This document shows, in pieces, positions 1 through 8,912 of a stretch of DNA of 64,000 bases. A program made the translations under genes and the position numbers. The notes under the pieces were generated by a model that was not told the DNA's origin, did not search any database, and saw only the letters and a program-made list of their open reading frames with translations. This DNA comes from Longibacter salinarum (GTDB lineage: Bacteria > Bacteroidota > Rhodothermia > Rhodothermales > Salinibacteraceae): positions 558,001-622,000 of the forward strand of contig NZ_PDEQ01000001.1 in NCBI RefSeq assembly GCF_002554795.1, read 5' to 3'. How positions within the stretch are numbered: position 1 is the stretch's first letter; every line of letters starts with the position of its first letter.

Positions 1-508
1 CACCTTCGGCTAATTCGTTGTTGGCGACGTGGGCCACCACAAGAAACAGGAAGGCTAGTTCGTGAATCAGGCCCCAGTCCTCTCCCCGGGGCTGGACGGC
101 CGCGTCCGATTCATCCATCAACTCGCGCTCCAGGCGACGGAGCGACCACGCATCAGCAACACGCGAGATCAGTCCCTGCTCTCGTTCGAGCAGAACGCCG
201 TCGGCCTCCGCGATACGAATTACATCCGTGAGGGCCCGGCGGCGCTCATCTGGACCGAGAGATCCTCCAAGCGTGTCGATCGCACGCGTGAGCTCCGAAT
301 TGGCATCCCCTTCGATGAATGCGGTCGCTGCCTCCATAACGATTTCTTGGACGTGCGTGTCTTCCGACACAACCGCCCAGTCTTTGAGCGCGTCCGTAAT
401 TGCCGCAACCTCGCCGTCGGAGAGTTCGTGATCCGTTCCGTACGCGAGTGCGACGTACAGCAGCGCCAGATCGTGCGTTTTCGTCCAGCCGTCGTTCAAG
501 TCAACCAT
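1..508 (-). CDS. TerB-like protein (3' end outside window)
   Basis: The reading frame opens with ATG at 508 and stays open for 169 codons to the left edge, so the C-terminus is missing. The protein is mostly helical and acidic. It begins MVDLNDGWTKTHDLALLYVA and has two similar segments, one around ELSDGEVAAITDAL and one around RIAEADGVLLEREQGLI. The latter matches the TerB/DUF533 signature in which an acidic residue pair sits in a helical repeat. TerB-like domains bind divalent metal and are linked to tellurite or stress responses, but most members have no known role. No Shine-Dalgarno sequence is visible before the start. The overlapping open frames on the plus strand are shadows. Family assignment is moderate; function is unknown. 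Confidence 0.6.
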   Translation of the reverse strand, partial: MVDLNDGWTKTHDLALLYVALAYGTDHELSDGEVAAITDALKDWAVVSEDTHVQEIVMEAATAFIEGDANSELTRAIDTLGGSLGPDERRRALTDVIRIAEADGVLLEREQGLISRVADAWSLRRLERELMDESDAAVQPRGEDWGLIHELAFLFLVVAHVANNELAEG

Positions 509-904
509 GCGTGGCGATTTAAAATTCCTCAACGTTGCCCGTACTGTGAGGCAGGATACGGTGAACGATTCCCAAAACGCAATCTCCGGAAAACACTCAC
601 CTGCGAAGTTTGGATCTAAAGACTGCACACCCGTGAGACAATATTCCAGCGCTTTGGGCACCGATCAGGGGGTATGAAAACCGACGTATGATCGCAATGA
701 GAAGAGCAGATCCCGCGCCACGGAACGACGGTTCCAAGGGCCCAACAAGCCGTGCTTCGATGAGCCAGAGCGAGCGAACCGGGCGGGATTAAGGCGCGCG
801 AAGCTAGTGCCCCTGGTACGCAATGCGGAAACCGGTCGGTGCAGCGCCCCGGAGGAAATGTCCTTGGGGTGCCGCGCGCAGCTCGAATAAGGTATTGTTA
901 GGGC
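509..904. other. Intergenic, no feature recognised
   Basis: This stretch of about 400 bases lies between the start of the TerB-like gene and the end of the thioredoxin-like gene, both on the minus strand. Open frames are short and unlike known proteins. No convincing terminator, repeat or RNA gene was seen. Confidence 0.5.
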
Positions 905-1513
905 TTAGGCCTCAGTTAAGTGTGATTCGACCTCGTCGGCGAGTTCCACGCCCACCGTTTCGTATCCGCCACCTTCGTACCAGGCAATGAGTTCCTGGAT
1001 GATTTCCATTTTGTCACGGCCCTGCTCGCGCAGGTTGTTGAATAGGCGCTGTCCATTTTCCGGGCGCGGCCCCCACGTGAAGCGTTCGTTCCCCTCCGAA
1101 TCGAATGCCACAAGCTTCGGGATGCTTCGGCTTCCTCCCGTTAGGTATTGATCCATGACGTCGAGATTGTCGTCCCGGTGCAAGATTCGTAGCGTGATAT
1201 TATCATTCGTATCGGCTGCCGCCTTGATGACCGGGAGTGAGAACGCGGAGTCGCCACACCAAGGCTCCGTGATCACCATCCAAAGCTGGGGCTCGTTAAT
1301 CGAGGATACGGCCGAAGAAAGCTCCTCGGATGGAGAAAACGCCTTCTCTACTTTTTGCGACCGTTCCCAGTTGTACCGGAGATAATGCAACATCTTTCGG
1401 TCCTCCCGATCGACCTCGCCGATCGGTCGATCTTTCTTCTCTTTCCATGCCTTCTTGTACTCCAGGTAGGTGAAGCCGTCATGCGGACGCTTCTGTTCAA
1501 AAAAGTCTTTCAT
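905..1513 (-). CDS. Thioredoxin-fold protein (Thioredoxin_9-like) lacking the second cysteine
   Basis: ATG at 1513 gives 202 residues. A longer frame from a TTG at 1603 is possible but adds an unrelated leader. The N-terminal 70 residues are charged (MKDFFEQKRP). The thioredoxin fold follows, with EPWCGDSAFSLP near residues 83-94, a cis-proline strand (SRSIPKLVAFD) and a C-terminal helix. The motif has Cys at about position 86 but Ser at about 89 where a CxxC enzyme has its resolving cysteine. Bacteroidota Thioredoxin_9 proteins commonly show this single-cysteine WCGD form. It has no signal peptide, so it is probably cytosolic. A role in thiol redox or monothiol chemistry is inferred. It is divergent from the downstream aminopeptidase gene, with about 250 bases between starts. 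Confidence 0.7.
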   Translation of the reverse strand: MKDFFEQKRPHDGFTYLEYKKAWKEKKDRPIGEVDREDRKMLHYLRYNWERSQKVEKAFSPSEELSSAVSSINEPQLWMVITEPWCGDSAFSLPVIKAAADTNDNITLRILHRDDNLDVMDQYLTGGSRSIPKLVAFDSEGNERFTWGPRPENGQRLFNNLREQGRDKMEIIQELIAWYEGGGYETVGVELADEVESHLTEA

Positions 1514-1769
1514 CCGTGCAGTTTGGTATTTCGGAAAGAACACGCCTGATGCGTAATGGAACCCATCGTGTAGGTGCGACGGACCCGGGCACGATAGGTT
1601 CAATCAGCGTCGAAGGCGTTACGTGTCGTCGAGTCTAAAAGATGATGTATCCGGCCAGTCTTTCCCGGCTTCTCATCACATTTCCGATTCACTCAATGTA
1701 CGTTATGAGGGCCGAGGGATGATTCTTTTTCCCGGCGTTTCGCGCTCACCGGAACCTGCTATTGTGCCT

Positions 1770-3173
1770 ATGTTCTCTGCACCGACCTACGTCGCCCGTC
1801 GCCGCGAGCTGGCGAACCAGATGCCGCCTGGCCTCGTCCTCCTTCTCGGGAATGAGGAGGCGCCAATGAACTACGAAGCAAACCCCTATCCATTTCGGCA
1901 AGATAGCACGTTTCTGTACTACACGGGACTAGATCAACCGGGTCTTGCGCTTCTGATCGACACAGCAACCGGGAAATGCACCCTGTACGGCAAGGACGCG
2001 GGCCTGGATGAAGTAGTCTGGACCGGTCCCAAGCCGTCGGTTGCTGACCGGGCCGAAGTATCCGGCATCGGAAACACCGCCCGTCGCGCCGACCTGGAAG
2101 CCGACGTGCAGACCGCGATCCAGGCCGACCGTGACGTTCACGTCCTCCCGCCTTACCGCGACACCCATCGGATCCGCCTCGAACAGCTTCTGGGTGTGAC
2201 CGCTGATCGTAGCAATGATTTCGCGTCGAAGCCCCTGATCCGGGCTGTCGTAGCTCAACGGTCAGTTAAATCGAACGAGGAGATTCGTCAGCTTACATCA
2301 GCCGTTGAGGTCACGAAGCGCATGCACGAAACGGCCATGTTAATGGCCCAACCGGGGCGCACCGAGCAGGAGATCGCAGCCAAGCTCAGCGGACTGGCAC
2401 TGACCGGCGGAGGCGAGTTGTCCTTCCCGATCACCTGCAGCGTGCGCGGAGAGGTGCTTCACAATCATCACTACGCGAATCCACTTCTTGATGAGGACCT
2501 TCTCCTCGTCGATACCGGAGCCACCTCACCGATGCATTATGCGGCGGACGTCACGCGCGTCGCACCGGTCAGCGGCACCTTCAGCGATCGGCAGCGGGCC
2601 GTGTACCGCGCGGTGCTCGATGCCCAGGAAACGGCCATTGCCGCCTGCACACCGGGAACGACGTTTCGAGAGATTCACCTGACGGCGAGTCGAGTTCTGA
2701 CCGAGCACCTCATCGATATCGGTCTCATGAACGGCCCGGTAGAGGATGCCGTCGAAGCCGGTGCCCATGCACTGTTCTTCCCCCACGGCCTTGGTCACAT
2801 GCTCGGCCTGGACGTCCACGACATGGAAAACCTGGGCGAAGACTTCGTCGGCTACTCTGACGATGTCGAGCGGTCGGATCAGTTTGGGCTGAACGCCCTC
2901 CGACTCGGGCGCGAGCTCGAATCAGGGTTTGTCGTTACCGTCGAGCCCGGATGCTACTTCATCCCGCAGCTGATTGCGCGCTGGCGCGACAGCGAGAAGC
3001 ACGCGGACTTCATCAACTATGATGTCGCTACAGACTTCATCGGCTTCGGCGGAATCCGCATCGAAGACGACGTACACGTTACTGCGGACGGCCCCGAGAT
3101 CATCGGTCCGCCCATTGCCAAGTCAATCGATGAGGTGGAATCGCTCGCGAGCCAGCGTATCGAAATTGGATAA
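1770..3173 (+). CDS. M24B Xaa-Pro aminopeptidase family
   Basis: This gene codes for a metallopeptidase of the Xaa-Pro aminopeptidase/prolidase (M24B) family, which removes N-terminal residues before proline. The open frame begins at 1623 (GTG), but ATG at 1770 (MFSAPTYVARR) fits the family N-terminus and gives 467 residues. An AMP_N-type domain covers roughly residues 1-165. The pita-bread catalytic domain follows and keeps all five metal ligands: Asp in LLVDTG, Asp in AADVTR, His in FPHGLGHMLGLD, Glu in VTVEPG and Glu in GIRIED. A dinuclear Mn or Co centre is therefore expected. No signal peptide is seen with this start, so cytosolic peptide recycling is likely. A hairpin terminator follows at 3204. 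Confidence 0.88.
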   Translation: MFSAPTYVARRRELANQMPPGLVLLLGNEEAPMNYEANPYPFRQDSTFLYYTGLDQPGLALLIDTATGKCTLYGKDAGLDEVVWTGPKPSVADRAEVSGIGNTARRADLEADVQTAIQADRDVHVLPPYRDTHRIRLEQLLGVTADRSNDFASKPLIRAVVAQRSVKSNEEIRQLTSAVEVTKRMHETAMLMAQPGRTEQEIAAKLSGLALTGGGELSFPITCSVRGEVLHNHHYANPLLDEDLLLVDTGATSPMHYAADVTRVAPVSGTFSDRQRAVYRAVLDAQETAIAACTPGTTFREIHLTASRVLTEHLIDIGLMNGPVEDAVEAGAHALFFPHGLGHMLGLDVHDMENLGEDFVGYSDDVERSDQFGLNALRLGRELESGFVVTVEPGCYFIPQLIARWRDSEKHADFINYDVATDFIGFGGIRIEDDVHVTADGPEIIGPPIAKSIDEVESLASQRIEIG

Positions 3174-3203
3174 TCTCGTCTACGAGGCGTCCTTGCATAC
3201 CAC

Positions 3204-3248
3204 TGCCCGGGCATAGCGGTTATTCGCGCTATGCTCGGGCAGATTATT
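3204..3248 (+). terminator. Hairpin terminator after the aminopeptidase gene
   Basis: A 15-base stem (TGCCCGGGCATAGCG with CGCTATGCTCGGGCA, one G-T pair) closes an eight-base loop and is followed by an AT-rich run. It lies 30 bases after the aminopeptidase stop codon. It also sits between two convergent genes, so it may stop transcription from both sides. Confidence 0.65.
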
Positions 3249-3301
3249 TAGTACCTAGAACGCCGTATCACGACGTGTGACTACGCGGGGCGTCCCCCAC
3301 C

Positions 3302-3946
3302 CTAATTCTGGTGCTGGACCCAGATTACGGCTCGTCTCGTGAGTTCGGTAATGTTGTCAATCGCGAGCTTTTGCTTGATACGGCTCCGATGGGATTGAAC
3401 CGTTTTGACGCTCACGTGCAGCGATTCAGCGATATCCCGTGTGCTCCGCCCCCGGCCGATGAGTTCGAACACCTCCAGTTCACGATCACTCAGTTGCTCC
3501 AGCGTCGTTCCCTCCTGCGGGCCGCGTCCGGTATACTGAAGCAGGATCTTACGATTCAGGTGGTCGGTCAGATAAAAGCCTCCCTGCAAGACCTGCCGGA
3601 TGGCTTCGATTATGACATCGTCCACCTCGCTTTTCATGACGTAACCGCGCGCCCCGGCGTGAAGCGCACGTTCGCCGTAGAGCGTTTCGTCGTGCATCGA
3701 CACGACGAGAATGGGAAGGTCGGGATGCTGAGACTGTAGATGCTTGATGAGTTCGATGCCGCTCATCCCCTCAAGCGAAATATCGACGATGACCAGGTCG
3801 GGCTCGTCCTCCTGTATTTTCTCCAGAGCCTCTTCCGCCGTAGATGCTTCGCCCGACAGATTTAGATCTGACTCCCGCCCGATCAGAGCCGCATAACCTC
3901 TGCGCATGACCGGATGATCATCCACCACAAAGATGTCGTGCATCAT
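3302..3946 (-). CDS. NarL/FixJ-type response regulator
   Basis: This is a DNA-binding response regulator of 214 residues. The receiver domain spans residues 3-120, with acidic residues D9-D10, phospho-acceptor D55 (LVIVDISLEG) and K105 (GYVMKSE). A LuxR/NarL helix-turn-helix covers about residues 148-205 (LSDRELEVFELIGRGRSTRDIA, with VKTVQSHRSRIKQKL as recognition helix). The gene lies 75 bases downstream of a PAS histidine kinase on the same strand, so the two form a two-component pair. The kinase is of the HisKA_3 class, the usual partner of NarL-type regulators. Two ATG codons are adjacent at the start, and either could be used. Target genes cannot be told from the window. Confidence 0.92.
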   Translation of the reverse strand: MMHDIFVVDDHPVMRRGYAALIGRESDLNLSGEASTAEEALEKIQEDEPDLVIVDISLEGMSGIELIKHLQSQHPDLPILVVSMHDETLYGERALHAGARGYVMKSEVDDVIIEAIRQVLQGGFYLTDHLNRKILLQYTGRGPQEGTTLEQLSDRELEVFELIGRGRSTRDIAESLHVSVKTVQSHRSRIKQKLAIDNITELTRRAVIWVQHQN

Positions 3947-4021
3947 GGTACGTAGCGTGGGGGTCCGTTATAGTAAGAGTGAGAGAACCAGCTTCGGGAA
4001 GAAGCGGCTGGATACGTGTAC

Positions 4022-5506
4022 CTACGACCTCACGGTCGCTTGATTTTCCTGAGACGTGTTTTCTGTACGGTGATCCACGTCAGGAATCGCCTTCCAGATC
4101 GGAAGTCGACAGATAACATCGACACCACTTGAGACCGTGGCATCCGTATCAGTTTCGGTTTTGGCTCGGCGCAACGGCGTTGGTTCTCGGTTTCTGACGG
4201 TGAGGGTTGCTCCGATGACCTCTGCTCGATATCGCATGGTCTGCTGACCGAGGCCACTTCGGCTCTCCTCCGACAGACCTTTTCCGTCATCGCGGACGCG
4301 AATCAGCAGGTCGTCCTCCTCGATCCATACACCAACAGCAATCTGCGAACAATCAGCGTGACGTGTCGCGTTGTTCACGGCCTCCTGGGTAATCCAGTAC
4401 AACTGCGTTGCGACGTCGGACTTCAAGCTCTGGATGTCATCGGGATCATCCAGATAGCAGGCCACACCGGTCATGGTTTTCATGTTTGACGCCATCTCTT
4501 CGATAGAAGCCACGAACCGATCCGGCTCCACGTGGATGGGGTTGAGCCCGCGCGACAGGGCGCGCGCCTGGGAGACCCCCTCTTTCGCAAGACGACTGAT
4601 TTCTCGCACCTCTTCTGCCGACACGTCCTCTCCTCCCTCAATCGCATTAGCCAAGCCGCTACTCATCATGGCGATGCCCGACAGCAGCGAGCCGATCCCA
4701 TCGTGTAGATCTCGTCCGATCCGCTCTCGCTCACAACGCGTAACCTCAAGAACCTGGCGCTCAAGATTTCGCTGCGTGCTCACGTCGCGAACGATGGCCA
4801 AGACACCGTCTCCCTGTACCGGCACAATCCGTGCCTCCATCGCCCGCATGCTGTTTTCGTCATCCTCCACGACCTCCTCACGGGAAGCGATGAGCGATGA
4901 ACTCGCCGGAAGACGATAACTCATGACCCTGGTCTCCCCGCTGGATTGTACGCGGGTGATGGTATCGTGGAACCGTCGCGCTACGCCGCTCGGAAACACA
5001 TCGTCAATGCTGCGCCCCAGGATCGACTTGGTGTCATCCGTGGGCCCCACACCGCCCCGCTCCGCTTCAACGATCACGCCCGCCCCCGAAATCATGTATA
5101 GGTCATCGGGAATCGCTTTAATGATCGCCTGATTGCGCGCCTCCAAACGCTCCGCGTCCTGCTCCGCCACCTTGCGTTTGGTGATGTCCTGAAAGACCAC
5201 CGTAAGCCCGTGCTCGATCGGATACGCATATACCTGTACCCACAGATCCAGCGGCTCGTAGTAGCCCTCAAAGCGCACCGTCCTACCCTCTTCCATGGCC
5301 CGGTAGTACTCACGATAAAAGACGGTGTCGACCGCCTCTGGGAATTCAGACCAGATCGTTCGACCGATCAGTTCATCGACCGACCGCTTCAGTACATTTT
5401 CCGCATTTGGGTCCACGTACCGGAACCGCCAATCCTCATCTAGTACGACAATGGCAGCGGTAAAGCTCTCCGGTACACGTTCGTTTTTCCACGGGGACGT
5501 TTTCAT
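4022..5506 (-). CDS. PAS-domain sensor histidine kinase (HisKA_3)
   Basis: A 494-residue kinase with no membrane segments, so it probably senses a cytosolic signal. Residues about 12-112 and 120-245 form two PAS domains (first: RFRYVDPNAENVLKRS). A HisKA_3 dimerisation domain follows, with phospho-acceptor H268 in RIGRDLHDGIGSLL. The HATPase domain has an N box (WITQEAVNNATRHAD, 371-385) and a G1 box (RDDGKGLS, 405-412). The tail after residue 475 is unstructured. It is the first gene of a kinase-regulator operon. NarX/DegS-type kinases pass phosphate to NarL-type regulators such as the one downstream. The ligand of the PAS domains is unknown. A 7-bp inverted repeat lies about 30 bases upstream of the start. 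Confidence 0.9.
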   Translation of the reverse strand: MKTSPWKNERVPESFTAAIVVLDEDWRFRYVDPNAENVLKRSVDELIGRTIWSEFPEAVDTVFYREYYRAMEEGRTVRFEGYYEPLDLWVQVYAYPIEHGLTVVFQDITKRKVAEQDAERLEARNQAIIKAIPDDLYMISGAGVIVEAERGGVGPTDDTKSILGRSIDDVFPSGVARRFHDTITRVQSSGETRVMSYRLPASSSLIASREEVVEDDENSMRAMEARIVPVQGDGVLAIVRDVSTQRNLERQVLEVTRCERERIGRDLHDGIGSLLSGIAMMSSGLANAIEGGEDVSAEEVREISRLAKEGVSQARALSRGLNPIHVEPDRFVASIEEMASNMKTMTGVACYLDDPDDIQSLKSDVATQLYWITQEAVNNATRHADCSQIAVGVWIEEDDLLIRVRDDGKGLSEESRSGLGQQTMRYRAEVIGATLTVRNREPTPLRRAKTETDTDATVSSGVDVICRLPIWKAIPDVDHRTENTSQENQATVRS

Positions 5507-5536
5507 AAATCCACCCTCAGGACCGGTCGTCGGATG

Positions 5537-5554
5537 TCACGAGAGCCCTCGTGA
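5537..5554 (-). promoter_or_regulatory. Inverted repeat upstream of the kinase operon
   Basis: TCACGAG and CTCGTGA are perfect 7-base arms around the four-base spacer AGCC, ending about 30 bases before the kinase start codon. It could be an operator, for example for autoregulation by the partner regulator, or a hairpin in the leader. This is inference from position only. Confidence 0.3.
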
Positions 5555-6112
5555 TTCTGAACAACCTAGCGTAGCCTCCTCATAATTCAGAGAAAAGCTA
5601 GCGACCACGTTGCAACAAAACTATGGGGGAGAACCGGACAGTCGGGTCAGGAAAAGTTGTATACCTATGCCAATACACTCGATGCTTAGGTTACATGACC
5701 CCGGAGACATGGATCCATAATTTATGTTTTTCGGATCAAATAACGGTCAACCACACCCTCACGCCCATAGAAGGCCCAATGTGTCGACGATACCGTTCGC
5801 GCGTGCAGCCGATCAACGTCTGTTGATACGCCGACAGTTCGTGTACCGATTGGACATCAGCTGGCCAATTTGCCTAGCGACGGTCAGGATTTCCCCCACA
5901 GCGTCATCTCCCATTGAATGACAACCGCATGCAGAAAACCCGTTTCGAGACCGGCATCCGACTTGCTAGTTTCATTTGCAGATTCGCCACACCTCGTCAT
6001 CGATCGCCGTGACGCGATCGGTCGAATCGGATCCCCCGCGATACCGCATCGCGCTGGCGACTGGGGTCAGCACTCTCTCCGCTAAAGGACGCCTCTAGCA
6101 GAAGGCTCTTCG
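5555..6112. other. Intergenic region between divergent genes
   Basis: About 560 bases separate the kinase operon (minus) from the baeRF-like gene (plus). The middle part (5640-5760) is more AT-rich than its surroundings and probably holds the promoters. The short open frames here have no recognisable content. Confidence 0.4.
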
Positions 6113-7216
6113 ATGAATACGCTATCACAACGCACGACAATCGCGTCAATCGACGATCTTCGTGAGCTTCTCCTATCGGCATCCAAGATCTGCGTGTCGT
6201 TTTACGCGTCCACCGCCCTTCTGCCAGAGGCACTCAACCTCATCGAATCACACCGGCCGACCATCGATGGATCCCGCACAAAAAGAGTAGAACGTCATAT
6301 TGATCAGGCGATCGAGCGACTCCACGTAGATCTTCAGCCTCTGGCGGACGGCACCACGTTTTCTGAGGTCGAACACCAAGGCATCGGGATCTTCGCGCAC
6401 CCCGAACGGTCCTGGTACCTTCCGCTTCCGATGCCGATCTCGACTCACGTCGCTGTCGGTGAGGGTGTTTGTCTCGGCCCGCTTCTTCACCTCTTCGACT
6501 CGACGTACATTGTCGCTCTTCGCCTCGAGCCGCACGGAGCCACGCTACTTCGCCGCTACGGTGACTGGACGTCCACGATGCCGCTGGAGGTGAACGTGGA
6601 CCCGCCTGCGGTCTCGGCAAATGCGCCCACGATGGCGTCGATGCGTCCCCTCATTCAGTGGCTCACAGCTGTTGATCAGGCCCTCGGGGCGTTTCTTCCG
6701 CGCAGCCACCATCCGGTTGCCCTGATCGCTCCGCCGGAACTTCGAGATGCGTACATGTCGCTGAACCTGCACCGAACGCTGATGCCGTTGCCTCCTCCGA
6801 AGGGTGCTGAGAATGCGTCTCACGACAGCGCTCTGGACATGGCAACCGAGGCGGCAGTCCATCGCGCGGAGAAACAGTCCATCGATGACCTTCGTGTTCT
6901 CGAAACCACGCGGGCCCATGCGCCGGACCGCTACTCAGACGACCCGTACGTAATCGCAACAGAAGCAGCATCGAGGCGCGTTGAGACGCTGTTCGTTCGC
7001 ACTACGTACGCAGAGCAACACGAGCACTGGGAGCCTCAGACCGGCAATGGGTCGCCGACGACAACCCCGCACGTCGGGACCATGACACGACCGAAATGCG
7101 GATCCCGAGTTGAGCAGACCATGGCTCAAACACTTCTGGCGGGGGGCACCGTCCACAACGTGCAGGACACTGGACTTCTCTCTGGCAAACCGATGGCCGC
7201 CGTCTTTCGCTACTAG
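6113..7216 (+). CDS. baeRF-like (bacterial/archaeal eRF1-type) protein
   Basis: This 367-residue protein fits the baeRF family (bacterial relatives of the eRF1/pelota domain), although it is divergent. An N-terminal segment (residues 10-70) resembles the family opening, in which a short strand CVSFYAST precedes a charged helix rich in Arg and Glu. The middle has the pattern GIGIFAHPERSWYLPLPMP, then a strand-rich block around VALRLEPHGATLLRRYGD. The C-terminus ends GGTVHNVQDTGLLSG then AAVFRY, matching the family ending (a Gly-Gly strand, then an Ala-rich stretch closing with RY). baeRF proteins are proposed to act at stalled ribosomes or in stress, but biochemical evidence is thin. No operon partner is adjacent. 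Assignment comes from pattern memory only. Confidence 0.6.
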   Translation: MNTLSQRTTIASIDDLRELLLSASKICVSFYASTALLPEALNLIESHRPTIDGSRTKRVERHIDQAIERLHVDLQPLADGTTFSEVEHQGIGIFAHPERSWYLPLPMPISTHVAVGEGVCLGPLLHLFDSTYIVALRLEPHGATLLRRYGDWTSTMPLEVNVDPPAVSANAPTMASMRPLIQWLTAVDQALGAFLPRSHHPVALIAPPELRDAYMSLNLHRTLMPLPPPKGAENASHDSALDMATEAAVHRAEKQSIDDLRVLETTRAHAPDRYSDDPYVIATEAASRRVETLFVRTTYAEQHEHWEPQTGNGSPTTTPHVGTMTRPKCGSRVEQTMAQTLLAGGTVHNVQDTGLLSGKPMAAVFRY

Positions 7217-7504
7217 GTCGTGTTGAAGGCGGAAGCTCTTGGTCGCTCCCGCGGTGGCCTTTCGACAAAGGTATATGCGCCGTGGATGCGCTCGGCAACC
7301 CGCTCACTCTAAGCCTTCGACCCGGCCAACGCGCTGACATCGTGGATGCGGACGTTCTACTTGAGCCGTATCTCGTGCCGCCGCAGTCTGCGCCTGGGTC
7401 AACCTCTGCACCTGGGTCAACGGCCACCCTCGCCAATTTCGATCGACTACCCTGGACGTCCTCTCATTTCCTTCGTCCAACTGTCCACTCGACGGCAACC
7501 TCAG
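7217..7504. other. Intergenic, no feature recognised
   Basis: The stretch lies between the baeRF-like gene and repeat copy 1. A weak GAAGGC/GCCTTTC hairpin starts about ten bases after the stop codon and might be a terminator. The overlapping open frames on both strands differ from each other and look non-coding. Confidence 0.4.
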
Positions 7505-7686
7505 CATCTGTTTGGCGGACAGACTTCGACCATCCGAAGGTACGGACCTCACGACATTCACAACCCTCCGGTCGTTTGATCTCGCGTCTCGTGTCCACGG
7601 CGTCATCGCGAAAGGATACCCGTCAGGTCTATGAACGGCATGAATAACTACGCTTCCGTTTTCGCCATGCATCCGCCGGACAGGTG
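7505..7686 (+). repeat. TIR-bounded dispersed repeat, copy 1 (MITE-like)
   Basis: This 182-base copy aligns with the copies at 44296-44492 and 57051-57249. Its left end reads CATCTGTTTGGCGGA and its right end TCCGCCGGACAGGTG. These are imperfect forms of the 15-base inverted repeat AACCTGTTTGGCGGA that is perfect in copy 3. Conserved internal blocks are TACGGACCTC, GATCTCGCG and ACGGCGTCATCGCGAAA. It is shorter than the others, so it has internal deletions. Its right end is one base before the stop codon of the neighbouring minus-strand LDH-like gene. Confidence 0.75.
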
Positions 7687-7687
7687 G

Positions 7688-8614
7688 TCATGCAAATACA
7701 GAGCGCTTTTCTCGGACTGTGGCGGCAGCTGCGCGGAAAGCCTCGACTTCATCTGGAGCGAGATCCGGGAGAACGCGTCCATGGCAACCGTTCCGACCAA
7801 CGATCGTCGGCAGAGCGAGACATACCCCCCGCACGTCGAACGGACCGTCGACACGAGCTGAAACCGGGAGCACGCGACGCTCGTCCCGGACCACCGAGCG
7901 AACACAATCGGCCACGCACTGCTCAAAGCCCCGGCGTGTACGCTTATCGTCGACGGGATGAGCAGCCCGGTCGCACCCGCGGTCGAATGCGTCCCACATC
8001 GCCTTTCGGTCAAACGGCTTGCCCACCACGTGCCCACGCACAATCGGATGCGCACCGATCAAAACGTGACTCCAGACCGGCACGGCCGCTCCTCCGTGAT
8101 GCCCGATCACCATCGCGTAGACCGACGACTCGTCGACTTCGTAGTGTTTGGACACGCGTCGTCGCAGCTCCATCGTTTCCATGCACGTCCCGATGCCGAA
8201 CACCCGTTCTCGTGGGCGTTCTGTTGCCTGGATAATAGCACACGTGCTTTCATCGACCGGTTTGCCGGCTACAATGATTACAGCGTCGGGCGCCACATTA
8301 TCAAGCTTCGCCACCAGTTCTCGAAGGGACTCGATTTCCTGGGACGGGTCCTCTACAGGCTCCATTGCTATGACCACAACCCGAGCGTCACTCAAGTCCT
8401 CAACGATGCCTGAGTGAAGTGATGACGCTCCGACAGGCGTATGGGTTCGCATCAGACTTGTGAGAGAATGTGTTTCGCTTCCACCCGGCGGGGGTACAGA
8501 AACAAGATCTTTCGCAATTCCGATTCGAAGCAGAGCGTGAGCGACGGACGCAGCCGTTGGTCCAGAGCCGACAATGCCGATTCGTTGCGTCAGGGAGGCA
8601 GTACGATCTTCCAT
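7688..8614 (-). CDS. Lactate/malate dehydrogenase-fold protein with altered active site
   Basis: At 308 residues the protein has LDH/MDH length and order. A Rossmann domain comes first (RIGIVGSGPTAASVAHALL, residues 11-29), then a central strand, then a C-terminal catalytic domain with IGHHGGAAVPVWSHVLIGA (170-188). The proton-acceptor His is kept (H173). Other key positions are changed when aligned by motif: the usual Asn of NPVD is K118 (GKPVD), the catalytic Asp is E146, and the substrate-carboxylate Arg is E149 (GTCMETMELRRR). It is therefore unlikely to be an ordinary lactate or malate dehydrogenase. It may be a dehydrogenase for another substrate or a non-catalytic paralogue. A dispersed repeat ends next to its stop codon. 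It is divergent from nadE. Confidence 0.7.
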   Translation of the reverse strand: MEDRTASLTQRIGIVGSGPTAASVAHALLRIGIAKDLVSVPPPGGSETHSLTSLMRTHTPVGASSLHSGIVEDLSDARVVVIAMEPVEDPSQEIESLRELVAKLDNVAPDAVIIVAGKPVDESTCAIIQATERPRERVFGIGTCMETMELRRRVSKHYEVDESSVYAMVIGHHGGAAVPVWSHVLIGAHPIVRGHVVGKPFDRKAMWDAFDRGCDRAAHPVDDKRTRRGFEQCVADCVRSVVRDERRVLPVSARVDGPFDVRGVCLALPTIVGRNGCHGRVLPDLAPDEVEAFRAAAATVREKRSVFA

Positions 8615-8912
8615 GCGAGCTCCTCGTGCAAAGTGGAAACGACAGATTACAGGCAGGCAGCACCGGAACGGGTCAACCTCCTCGTGTTCTCACAATACAC
8701 CAACACGGACCAGAATGTCTGCTTCGTTTCTGCTATGCGAGCCTGCGTCATTCTGTGACTGCCGTGTAAGAGCGTTCCTCACATGCAAATCGCCTCCAGC
8801 ATCAGCGACAAACGGATCCACGCGACCTGGACCGGGTACGCAACGCGGCACGACGCAGCTACAAATTTGTGCTACATCAGATACTGTCTGAGTTTACTCC
8901 TTATTTCCGCGC

